Assembly: GCA_017502525.1 (NCBI GenBank)
Contig: JAFVUV010000019.1
Span: 1-33,225, forward strand
Length of the DNA: 33,225 bases
Reading direction: 5' to 3'
From: Clostridia bacterium
GTDB taxonomy: Bacteria > Bacillota > Clostridia > Christensenellales > Borkfalkiaceae
Shown here piece by piece: positions 14,522 through 22,518 of the stretch. Position 1 is the first letter of the stretch; each line of letters starts with the position of its first letter. Below the pieces are notes generated by a model, which saw only the letters and a list, made by a program, of their open reading frames with translations, was not told where the DNA came from and ran no database searches. A program made the translations under genes and the position numbers.

Positions 14522-16618
14522 ATGACAGACACATTTAGAGTATTTAAGACCACCTGTGGCGGAAGAGAAATTATAGTTGAAACCGGCAAGTATGCTGAAC
14601 AAACTAACGGTTCTTGCGTAATCCGTTGCGGTGAAACGGCAGTAATGGTAAACGTTACGATGGCTGCACAGGCTCGTGACGGTATGGATTACTTCCCCTT
14701 GGGCGTTGATTTTGAGGAAAAAATGTACGCCATCGGCAAAATCCCCGGCGGATTTAAAAAGAGAGAAGGTAGAGCTTCGGATAAAGCAATTCTTACTTCA
14801 AGACTTATCGATAGACCTATCCGTCCCTTATTCCCTAAAGGATTATTTAACGACGTTATAGTTATCGCAACGGCACTTTCAGTTGAACCAGACGTTCAAC
14901 CCGAAGTTTTAGCAATGCTTGGTAGTTCAATCGCAATCAGCATTTCAGATATTCCGTTTGCAGGACCTACCGGTAGCGTAGTTGTAGGTATGGTTGACGG
15001 TGAATACGTTATCAACCCCGACGAAGCACAAAGAGCAAAGAGCGTGTTGACGCTTAACCTTGCTGGTACTAAAGACGCTATTATGATGGTTGAAGCAGGC
15101 GCAAACGAAATCAGTGATGACGAAATGGTTGGCGCAATCTTATTTGGACACGAAGAAATTAAACGCTTATGCGCTTTCCAAGAAGAAATCGTTAAAGAAA
15201 TCGGCAAACCCAAGAGAGAAATGGAACTTTATCACGTTCCCGAAGATATTGACAACGCAGTGAGAGCATACGCTAGCGATATGCTTGATAAAGCACTTGA
15301 TACTTTTGACCGTCACGAAAGACAAGAGGGACAAGACAAAGTTGAAAAAGACTGTCTTGAACATTTTGCTGATATCTATCCTGATAACGCAAGAGAAATT
15401 AAAGACGCTCTTTACTATATGACCAAAGAAAAGGTAAGAGCAAAAATTACAAACACGGGTATTCGTCCCGACGGTAGAAAACTTGACGAAGTTAGAAAAA
15501 TTTGGTGTGAAGCAGGCGTTCTTCCCAGAGTACACGGTTCAGGCGTGTTTACTAGAGGTATGACGCAAGTAATGTCAACCTGTACGCTTGGTATGATTTC
15601 GGAAGCACAAAAGTTAGAAGGACTTGACGGCGAAAGCAACAAACGTTATATGCACCAATACAATATGCCCGGATACGCTTCTGGCGAAGCAAAGCCTTTG
15701 AGAAGTCCTGGTAGACGTGAAATAGGTCACGGCGCACTTGCTGAACGTGCATTAGAACCTGTAATTCCAAGTGAAGAAGAATTCCCTTACGCTATTAGAA
15801 TCGTATCGGAAGTTATGAGTTCAAACGGCTCAACTTCACAAGGTAGCGTGTGTGGTTCAACTTTGGCACTTATGGATGCAGGCGTCCCGATTAAAGCACC
15901 GGTAGCAGGTATTGCGATGGGACTTATCAAAGATACCGAAAGCGGAAAAGTATCAATTCTTTCAGATATTCAAGGGTTAGAAGACTTCCTTGGCGATATG
16001 GACTTCAAAGTAGCAGGTACCGAAAAAGGTATTACCGCTATTCAAATGGATATCAAGATTAAAGGTATTGACGAACAAATTCTTCGCAAAGCAATTGCAC
16101 AAGCGAACGTTGGTAGACAGTATATTTTAAGCAAAATGCTTGAAGTAATCGATAAACCTAGAGCAGAACTTTCTAAGTATGCGCCTAAGATTATCACCTT
16201 TGCAATCAATCCCGAAAAAATCGGTGACGTTGTAGGTAAACAAGGTAAAGTAATCAATAAGATTATCGAAGAAACGGGCGTTAAGATTGATATTGAAGAA
16301 GACGGACGCGTAAACATTGCAACCGTTGGTAACGTTGAAAACGCAGAAAGAGCGAAAGCAATAATTCTTTCAATAGCGAAAGACCCGGAAGTTGGCGATA
16401 TGTTTATCAGCGAAGTTGTAAGAATTCTCCCCAAAGTGGGCGCGTTCTGTGAACTTGCTCCCGGCAAAGACGGTATGATTCACATCAGTAAATTAGGCAC
16501 GAAACACGTTGACAGTGTTGAAGAAGTTTTGCATATAGGCGATAAAGTTAAGGTTGAAATCATAAAGATTGGCGAAAAAGGTATTGACCTTAAACTTCTT
16601 GAAATCGTAAAAGACTAA
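14522..16618 (+). CDS. pnp: Polyribonucleotide nucleotidyltransferase (PNPase)
   Basis: A 698-residue PNPase with two RNase PH domains (about 1-220 and 310-545), a linking helical domain, a KH domain with VGKQGKVINKIIEETG near 565-580 and a C-terminal S1 domain (about 620-695). FSLGVDFEEK-like and GSTSQGSVCGSTLALMDAG segments carry the substrate and catalytic residues. It degrades RNA 3' to 5' with phosphate and can add tails, as part of the RNA degradosome. AGGAGAG precedes the ATG. The codon choice is that of a highly expressed gene. The following genes, ylxY-like and mlpA-like, keep the B. subtilis order. Confidence 0.98.
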   Translation: MTDTFRVFKTTCGGREIIVETGKYAEQTNGSCVIRCGETAVMVNVTMAAQARDGMDYFPLGVDFEEKMYAIGKIPGGFKKREGRASDKAILTSRLIDRPIRPLFPKGLFNDVIVIATALSVEPDVQPEVLAMLGSSIAISISDIPFAGPTGSVVVGMVDGEYVINPDEAQRAKSVLTLNLAGTKDAIMMVEAGANEISDDEMVGAILFGHEEIKRLCAFQEEIVKEIGKPKREMELYHVPEDIDNAVRAYASDMLDKALDTFDRHERQEGQDKVEKDCLEHFADIYPDNAREIKDALYYMTKEKVRAKITNTGIRPDGRKLDEVRKIWCEAGVLPRVHGSGVFTRGMTQVMSTCTLGMISEAQKLEGLDGESNKRYMHQYNMPGYASGEAKPLRSPGRREIGHGALAERALEPVIPSEEEFPYAIRIVSEVMSSNGSTSQGSVCGSTLALMDAGVPIKAPVAGIAMGLIKDTESGKVSILSDIQGLEDFLGDMDFKVAGTEKGITAIQMDIKIKGIDEQILRKAIAQANVGRQYILSKMLEVIDKPRAELSKYAPKIITFAINPEKIGDVVGKQGKVINKIIEETGVKIDIEEDGRVNIATVGNVENAERAKAIILSIAKDPEVGDMFISEVVRILPKVGAFCELAPGKDGMIHISKLGTKHVDSVEEVLHIGDKVKVEIIKIGEKGIDLKLLEIVKD

Positions 16619-16632
16619 TTGATTTAACTGTT

Positions 16633-16667
16633 AAAAATGCAAGGCAAATAACTGCCTTGCATTTTTT
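16633..16667 (+). terminator. Terminator of pnp
   Basis: A perfect 14-bp stem (16633-16646 with 16653-16666) with loop AATAAC ends in a T-run. Confidence 0.9.
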
Positions 16668-16797
16668 AATCTAAATTTATATTTTATTATTTTCTTTGAT
16701 TTTAGTGTAAAATTTGCACAACACGTACGCGTACACGTGAAAATAAAGTAATTTTATATCCGCTACTTTCATAAACTACGAATAGAGGTGGCGGTAA

Positions 16798-17511
16798 ATG
16801 AAAAGAATAAATAAAAGAATAACTATAGTTACTAACTTCGTGTTATTGCTTGTTTTTACGTCTGTAGTTGCAGTAAGTTTTATCCCGGAAAAAATCGTTC
16901 CTATTTACGGTGGGAATCAAGTGACGGCAATTTATAGGGGCAACACACAAAAAGCAAACGTATCGTTAATGTTCAACGTTTACGAAAATACCGAAGTTGT
17001 TGAAGGGATAGTCAACGTTCTTAACGAAAAAAAGGTTAAAGCAACCTTTTTCGTGGGTGGTTGTTGGGCTGATGACAATGCTGAAACGCTTAAATTTATC
17101 GTTCATAGTGGACACGAACTAGCAAATCACGGCTATTTTCATAAAGACCATAAAAAACTAAACTATGAAAAAAATAAAGAAGAAATTGCGCTAACGGGCG
17201 TAGTCGTAACGGCACTATGCGGTGCAAAGCTTTCTTTGTTTGCGCCACCTTCGGGTAGTTTTAGTGAAACAACGCTAGAATCTGCTTATGATTTAGGTTA
17301 TAAAGTGATAATGTGGTCAAAAGATACGATTGATTGGCGTGATAGCGACCAAAATTTGATATATAATCGCGCAACGAAAAATCCGTCAAACGGTGATTTA
17401 ATTTTGATGCACCCAAAACAACATACACTAAAAGCGTTGCCTAAAATTATCGATTTTTACGTTGATTTAGGTTATAAAATTACGACTGTTAGTGATAATA
17501 TATCCGATTAA
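16798..17511 (+). CDS. YlxY-like NodB-fold polysaccharide deacetylase homologue, probably inactive
   Basis: A 237-residue protein with an N-terminal membrane anchor or signal (about 8-28) and a NodB-type domain. Recognisable motifs are KATFFVGG, HELANHGYFH (H111, H115), FAPPSGS, DTIDWRD and GDLILMHP. Motif 1, normally TFDD with the catalytic base and a metal ligand, reads MFNV at 58-61, and the Arg of motif 3 is Ala, so deacetylation is unlikely. The spore-associated YlxY family shares the same FNV-type change. Its place after pnp and before an M16 peptidase is the same as that of ylxY in B. subtilis. It probably acts at the cell surface in sporulating cells. Confidence 0.8.
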   Translation: MKRINKRITIVTNFVLLLVFTSVVAVSFIPEKIVPIYGGNQVTAIYRGNTQKANVSLMFNVYENTEVVEGIVNVLNEKKVKATFFVGGCWADDNAETLKFIVHSGHELANHGYFHKDHKKLNYEKNKEEIALTGVVVTALCGAKLSLFAPPSGSFSETTLESAYDLGYKVIMWSKDTIDWRDSDQNLIYNRATKNPSNGDLILMHPKQHTLKALPKIIDFYVDLGYKITTVSDNISD

Positions 17512-17531
17512 GATATGTAAATGGAGAAATT

Positions 17532-18776
17532 ATGAGGTTTTATAAAAAATACGACAACGGTTTAAGACTAGTTATAAATAAAATGGAAGGTTTTCTTTCT
17601 GCGTCAGCAGGTGTGCTTATAAAAACGGGCAGTTGTAACGAAAGTGCAATGGAAAACGGTATTTCGCACTTTATCGAGCACGTTATGTTTAAAGGAACTA
17701 AAAAGCGTACTGCCTTTGAAATTTCCGACCATATTGATAGAATTGGTGCGCAAATTAACGCTTTTACAAGTAAAGAATTAACTTGTTATTACACAAAATC
17801 TACGGGCGAACATCTTGAAAATTCTTTAGAAATTTTATCGGACATCTTTTTCGATTCAGTATTTGATAAAGAAGAATTAGAAAAGGAAAAAGGGGTTATT
17901 ATAGAAGAAATAAATATGAGCGAAGATACCCCAGAAGAACTATGTCTAGATATACTTGCAAAAAGTTATTTTGGTGATAACTGTTACGGTCAAACTATAT
18001 TAGGTCCTGCTAAAAATATTCGCAAATTTACTAGAGACGACGTTCTAAATTATATGGACAAGTATTATACGGCGGATAACGTTGTAATATCTATTGCTGG
18101 AGACGTTGACGTTGAAAAAACAGAAAAATTTATTGAAGAGCATTTTGCATCAAGGTTTACGCGCAAAAAGAGTTGTGCGCAAGCTAAAATGAAGATAGAT
18201 AAACCTAAAAATTTATATAGATGTAAAAAAATCGAACAATCGCATATATGTTTTGCAATGAAAGGATTTAAGATGGACGACGATAAAATTGACGCGTTTA
18301 ATATTGCAAACTTTATTTTAGGTGGCGGTATGAGCAGTAGGCTCTTTCAAAAAATTAGAGAAGAACTTGGGCTTGCTTATAGCGTTTATTCATACGGTTC
18401 ACAGTATAAAACGGATGGCGTTTTAGATATTTATGCCGGTGTAAACACGGTGCAAAGAGACTTGGCGGCGCAAGCCATTATAGACGAGGTAAGACGATTT
18501 AAAAAATTCGGTATTACCGAACAAGAGTTTTTACGCGGTAAAGAACAAATGAAAAGCGCGTTTATTTTAGGGCGTGAAAGCACGGCGTCGCAAATGATGC
18601 TTTCGGGTAAATGTATGATTTTTTTGAACAGTGAATACGACGTGAAAGAACGTTTAAGTAGGCTTGAGAAAGTAACCGTAAACGACGTTTTAGGAGTAAT
18701 CGATTTATCGTTTGATATAGACAATGCGGCAACGGCAACCGTTGGCAGTAAGCGTTCTGCAATAAAAATAAAATAA
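17532..18776 (+). CDS. mlpA: M16-family zinc metallopeptidase (MlpA/YmxG-like)
   Basis: A 414-residue two-domain M16B peptidase. HFIEH gives the inverted zinc motif with H46, E49 and H50, and E126 in the EEINMSED segment is the third ligand. The second half has GGGMSSRLFQKIREELGLAYSVYS, the substrate-clamping region of the family. Such enzymes cleave short peptides in a closed chamber, often as homodimers. It starts 20 bases after the ylxY-like gene with TGGAGA before the ATG. The pair occupies the same position after pnp as ylxY-mlpA in B. subtilis. No signal peptide is visible, so it is probably cytoplasmic. Confidence 0.9.
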   Translation: MRFYKKYDNGLRLVINKMEGFLSASAGVLIKTGSCNESAMENGISHFIEHVMFKGTKKRTAFEISDHIDRIGAQINAFTSKELTCYYTKSTGEHLENSLEILSDIFFDSVFDKEELEKEKGVIIEEINMSEDTPEELCLDILAKSYFGDNCYGQTILGPAKNIRKFTRDDVLNYMDKYYTADNVVISIAGDVDVEKTEKFIEEHFASRFTRKKSCAQAKMKIDKPKNLYRCKKIEQSHICFAMKGFKMDDDKIDAFNIANFILGGGMSSRLFQKIREELGLAYSVYSYGSQYKTDGVLDIYAGVNTVQRDLAAQAIIDEVRRFKKFGITEQEFLRGKEQMKSAFILGRESTASQMMLSGKCMIFLNSEYDVKERLSRLEKVTVNDVLGVIDLSFDIDNAATATVGSKRSAIKIK

Positions 18777-18791
18777 TTAAAATTCAAATTG

Positions 18792-18824
18792 AAGACTTTT
18801 CCCTTTGTGGAAAAGTCTTTTTTT
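18792..18824 (+). terminator. Terminator of the ylxY-mlpA unit
   Basis: A perfect 11-bp stem (18792-18802 with 18809-18819), a 6-nt loop and a seven-T run. Confidence 0.9.
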
Positions 18825-18838
18825 AATCTACACAAGCA

Positions 18839-18844
18839 TATAAT
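18839..18844 (+). promoter_or_regulatory. -10 box placing the start of transcription at the start codon
   Basis: TATAAT ends 6 bases before the ATG at 18851, so transcription would begin at or next to the A of the start codon. No ribosome binding site is present. The -35 region overlaps the terminator's T-run and is poor. Confidence 0.45.
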
Positions 18845-18850
18845 TTTATT

Positions 18851-19858
18851 ATGAAGTTTTTTAGAATTTTAAGTGGTGCGTTGATAATAATTTGTTGTGC
18901 TTTCACTTTGCTTTACGGTAGGTATAAGATAGTGGAAAGCGGTGTAGATACGACGCCGGAAAACTATAAAGGGGTTATTACAATTTGGCAGATAGATAGT
19001 TTTGAGGGTGGCATAGGTTCAAGAAAGCAATATTTGCTTAAGGTTGCGCGCGCTTTTGAAAAAAAATATCAAGGTGTTTTAGTTATGGTGATTAACCAAA
19101 CTCCAGAAGGTGTAATTAACGCATATAAAAACGGTCAAATCCCCGACCTTATTTCGTACGGCACGGGAACGGAAATAAAAGGGTGCGAGCAAATTTTAAC
19201 AGACAGAAAAGTTTCTGGTGGTATGGTTGGCGATACTTGTTACGCGACCGCGTGGTGCAGAGGTGGTTACGTTTTATTAACCAATCCAAATTTAACGGCA
19301 AATTTAGATATAAAAGATAAAAATATAGAAAAAGTATTAGTTTCACAGGGCGAATTTACACAACCGTTAACGTCATTTATATTAGAAGGCTATAGAGCAA
19401 GTGAAATTGAAATACTTGACCCAATGTCGGCGTATATAAAATTCACGTCCGGAAAAGTATCACACTTTTTAGCAACGCAAAGGGATATTTGTCGATTGAT
19501 AAATAGGGGTATGGAGTTTAACGTAATACCATTAGAAAATTACAACGATTTGTATCAGTATATTTCCATAACTAGCTTAAACGTACAAAAGAGGTTTTAT
19601 GCACAGCAATTCGTCAATTATTTAGTTAGTGATAGCGTTCAAGAAAGTTTGTCCCTAATAGGTATGTATTCGCCCTACGTAAACGTGGAATATAGCGAAA
19701 CACAACACCAACTAATGCAAAAGGTAAAATCGAATATAAACGTATCGGCATTTACTTCTACAATTACGTTAAAAGAAATGCAAAGGTTATCAACCTTGGC
19801 GGTAAAGGGAGATGAAAACGCGTTAAATAAAATAAAAAATATGTGCATTATGTCTTGA
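18851..19858 (+). CDS. Extracellular solute-binding-like protein, orphan
   Basis: 335 residues with an N-terminal hydrophobic segment (about 6-22) ending in a Cys pair but no good lipobox, so it is more likely anchored by this helix than lipidated. The start of the mature part (GVITIWQIDSFEGGIGSRKQYL, in two overlapping parts) and IPDLISYG match family-1 solute-binding proteins of ABC importers. No permease or ATPase genes are beside it, so its ligand is unknown; it could be a sensor or have lost its transporter. There is no ribosome binding site, and TATAAT lies directly upstream, which suggests a leaderless message. A terminator isolates it from the gene before. Confidence 0.72.
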   Translation: MKFFRILSGALIIICCAFTLLYGRYKIVESGVDTTPENYKGVITIWQIDSFEGGIGSRKQYLLKVARAFEKKYQGVLVMVINQTPEGVINAYKNGQIPDLISYGTGTEIKGCEQILTDRKVSGGMVGDTCYATAWCRGGYVLLTNPNLTANLDIKDKNIEKVLVSQGEFTQPLTSFILEGYRASEIEILDPMSAYIKFTSGKVSHFLATQRDICRLINRGMEFNVIPLENYNDLYQYISITSLNVQKRFYAQQFVNYLVSDSVQESLSLIGMYSPYVNVEYSETQHQLMQKVKSNINVSAFTSTITLKEMQRLSTLAVKGDENALNKIKNMCIMS

Positions 19859-19883
19859 AAAAAAGTTTAAATTATAGTAAAAT
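19855..19883 (+). promoter_or_regulatory. Promoter of murB
   Basis: TTGAAA (19855-19860), a 17-base spacer and TAAAAT (19878-19883). The -35 box includes the stop codon of the upstream gene. Confidence 0.65.
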
Positions 19884-19898
19884 GATAAAAGGAGTTGT

Positions 19899-20792
19899 AT
19901 GGGCTTTAGCGAAGAACTTGCATCAATCACACACGCAAAAATTAGTTTAGACGAACAAATGGATAAACACACGGCGTTGCGCGTGGGTGGGGTGGCAAAG
20001 TATTATGCAAAAGCAAACAGCCTTCACGGATTAAATCAACTATTAGAAACTTGTAAATCTTATAAAAAGCACTATAAGGTTTTAGGAAACGGCACTAACG
20101 TTTTAGTATCTGATAAGGGGTTTGACGGGTTGATAATTGATATTAGACCGCTTTCCGACGTGTTTTTTAAGCGAGACGAAGTGCGAGCATCGGCAGGTGC
20201 AAGCCTAGAAAAACTTATAAAATTTGCTTACGAGCATAAGTTGTCGGGCATAGAAGCACTTTCGGGTATTCCTGCAACGGTTGGTGGTGCAGTAGTTATG
20301 AATGCGGGTGCGTTTGGCCATAATATATGCGATTATATAACCACGGTGGAAACGCTTTGTGATGGAAAAATCAAATTTTATTCAAAAGAAGAGTGTAAAT
20401 TTGGATATAGAACGAGTAGGTTTTTAGGCAAGAAAGAAGTGATAATTTTTGCGTCTTTCAAACTCAACGAAAGCGAGCGCGAAATTATACGGGCAGGAAT
20501 AAAAACTTATGCCGAATTAAGAAAAAGTGTGCAACCCACCGGAAGTAGTTGCGGGTCGGTTTTCAAAAATCCAAAGCCGTCATCAGCGGGGGCACTTATA
20601 GAACGCGCAGGGTTAAAAGGCTTTGCGGTTGGCGGAGCAACCGTTTCGGAAAAGCACGGCAATTTTATAATAACCGAACGGGGCGCAAGCGCAACAGACG
20701 TTTATTTGCTTATTAAATACGTAAAAGAAAAAATAAAAGAAGTATTTGACGTGGACCTTGTTGAAGAGGTTGAATACGTAGGGGAGTTTTAA
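19899..20792 (+). CDS. murB: UDP-N-acetylenolpyruvoylglucosamine reductase (MurB)
   Basis: A 297-residue MurB of the short (type II) form. GNGTNVLVSDKGFDGLII and SGIPATVGGAVVMNAGAFG are the FAD-binding segments. SSCGSVFKNP holds the catalytic Ser that protonates the flavin-reduced intermediate. The C-terminal NADPH/substrate-binding part ends with GNFIITERGASATDVY. It makes UDP-MurNAc for peptidoglycan in the cytoplasm. AAGGAG precedes the ATG. Its last base overlaps the next start (TAATG), so murB, PHP and whiA appear translationally coupled. Confidence 0.96.
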   Translation: MGFSEELASITHAKISLDEQMDKHTALRVGGVAKYYAKANSLHGLNQLLETCKSYKKHYKVLGNGTNVLVSDKGFDGLIIDIRPLSDVFFKRDEVRASAGASLEKLIKFAYEHKLSGIEALSGIPATVGGAVVMNAGAFGHNICDYITTVETLCDGKIKFYSKEECKFGYRTSRFLGKKEVIIFASFKLNESEREIIRAGIKTYAELRKSVQPTGSSCGSVFKNPKPSSAGALIERAGLKGFAVGGATVSEKHGNFIITERGASATDVYLLIKYVKEKIKEVFDVDLVEEVEYVGEF

Positions 20793-21565
20793 TGTTACTA
20801 ACGGCAGATTACCATACGCATACGGTTTTTAGTCACGGCAAAGGTCAAATTATTGATAACGCGGTTATGGCTAAAGAAAAGGGGCTTAAAGAAGTGGGAA
20901 TATCAGACCACGGATTTTCGCACCCTGCTTTTGGCTTGACCAAAAGGAAAGTCCCTAAAATGCGTAAACTTTGTGACCAAGCGACTGAGCAGACGGGCGT
21001 TAAAGTCTTGCTTGGAATTGAAAGTAATATTATAGGAACTAATGGTGAAGTTGACTTAAAACCCAAAGCGTACGATAACTTTGATATTTTTCTTGCGGGT
21101 ATACACAAGTTCGTTTTGTATAGACCCAAAAGCGTTTTTACACTCTCTATTCCTAACTTATATAGGAAGTATTTTAATAGTGATAAAGTATCGCAAAGAT
21201 TACGTAAAGAGAATACTAAAGCGTTTATAAACGTAATAAAAAATAATCCCGTAGATATAATTACGCATCTTAATTTTGACTGTTTCGCTAACGCTGAAGA
21301 AGTTGCCAAATGTGCATCTGATTACGGCACTTATATAGAACTTAATTCTAAGAAAATACATCTTACGGACGAAGAACTTTACGCGGTAGTAAAAACCGGT
21401 GTGAATTTCGTAATAAGTTCGGACGCGCATACGCCAGATAGAGTTGCTGAAATCTCTTTAATAGAAAAGCTTCTTGCTCGTGTGGACGTGCCGTTGGATA
21501 GGATAAAAAATATAGACGGTAAATTGCCCACTATGCGCTTTAAGGCGTTTAAGGAGCGTGCGTAA
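20792..21565 (+). CDS. PHP-domain phosphoesterase
   Basis: A 257-residue single PHP domain. Metal-ligand motifs are HTHTVFSHGKG near residue 7, ISDHGFSH near 38, GIESNI near 74, ITHLNFD near 156, ELNSKK near 183 and ISSDAHTPD near 208. The family includes histidinol phosphatases and nucleotide or sugar-phosphate phosphatases. No histidine genes are near, so the substrate is open. It lies between murB and whiA, overlapping both by one base, a position where PHP genes are found in many Clostridia. Confidence 0.85.
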   Translation: MLLTADYHTHTVFSHGKGQIIDNAVMAKEKGLKEVGISDHGFSHPAFGLTKRKVPKMRKLCDQATEQTGVKVLLGIESNIIGTNGEVDLKPKAYDNFDIFLAGIHKFVLYRPKSVFTLSIPNLYRKYFNSDKVSQRLRKENTKAFINVIKNNPVDIITHLNFDCFANAEEVAKCASDYGTYIELNSKKIHLTDEELYAVVKTGVNFVISSDAHTPDRVAEISLIEKLLARVDVPLDRIKNIDGKLPTMRFKAFKERA

Positions 21566-22506
21566 TGGCTTTTATTGATTCAATTAAAAACGAGATATTA
21601 AATAAAAACATAAAAGAAAGGCATTGTCGAAAAGCATTTTTAGCAGGGCTTGTTAGGGGGCTAGGCTCTTTATACGAAGGGGAAAACGGTTTAGGATTAG
21701 AAATAAAAGCGAGCAACGAACAAACTGCAATGTATATAACGAGTGCTGTTCGGACGCTTTTTAATTATGACATTAGAGAAGTGTCAGTCAGTGAAGATAG
21801 GCTTAACGGGAAGGACAAGTTTTACTTATCCATTATTGGAGAAAGGGTAACCGAAATTCTATCCGACCTTGAAATACTAACCGAAAGTGACGGTGAACTT
21901 GTCGTGAACCTAAAGTTTTATGGCAAGCTTACTGAAAAAGAGTGTTGCTTACGTTCGTTTATTAAAGGGCTTTTCGTGGCGGTGGGCAACTGCACGGTAC
22001 CAGACAATTCCGAAAGTAGCACGGGGTATCATTTAGAACTTAACTTTTCACACTATACTCCTGCGTTAGAAACTAGTGAAAAGCTAGCCCAATTTAACGT
22101 TTTGACTAAAATAACGAGGCGTCGTGAAAGTTTTATAGTATATATAAAAAGTGCGGAAGAAATAAAAGATTTTTTAGCGTTTTTACCCGCGCCTGTATCG
22201 GTGTTAAAATTGACCGACCTTATTATAAATAGGGAATTATCAAACAATTCAAATAGACAAAAAAACTGCGACTTGGGTAACGTGAATAAGCAAGTAGAGG
22301 CGGCGGCAAAACATATTGATGCAATAAATAAGATTATTGAGACAATAGGTCTTGAAAGCCTCAAACCCGACTTAAGAGAAACGGCGATTGCGCGTGTGGA
22401 AAACTCTGAAGAAACGCTTTCGGAACTATCCGAAAGGCTTAACGTAACAAAAAGTTGTTTAAATCACAGATTGAGAAAACTCGTTGCTATTGCAAACGAG
22501 CTATAA
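21565..22506 (+). CDS. whiA: DNA-binding protein WhiA
   Basis: A 313-residue WhiA. The N-terminal two-thirds is the degenerate LAGLIDADG homing-endonuclease-like fold, starting with RKAFLAGLVRGLGSLY, and the C-terminal 90 residues are a helix-turn-helix with LSELSERLNVTKSCLNHRLRKL. WhiA is required for sporulation in Streptomyces and affects cell division and chromosome segregation in B. subtilis. In most Bacillota it is preceded by rapZ and yvcK/glmR; here a PHP gene stands directly before it. It starts one base inside the PHP stop and is followed by dnaE after 12 bases. Confidence 0.94.
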   Translation: MAFIDSIKNEILNKNIKERHCRKAFLAGLVRGLGSLYEGENGLGLEIKASNEQTAMYITSAVRTLFNYDIREVSVSEDRLNGKDKFYLSIIGERVTEILSDLEILTESDGELVVNLKFYGKLTEKECCLRSFIKGLFVAVGNCTVPDNSESSTGYHLELNFSHYTPALETSEKLAQFNVLTKITRRRESFIVYIKSAEEIKDFLAFLPAPVSVLKLTDLIINRELSNNSNRQKNCDLGNVNKQVEAAAKHIDAINKIIETIGLESLKPDLRETAIARVENSEETLSELSERLNVTKSCLNHRLRKLVAIANEL

Positions 22507-22518
22507 AGGGAAAATACT

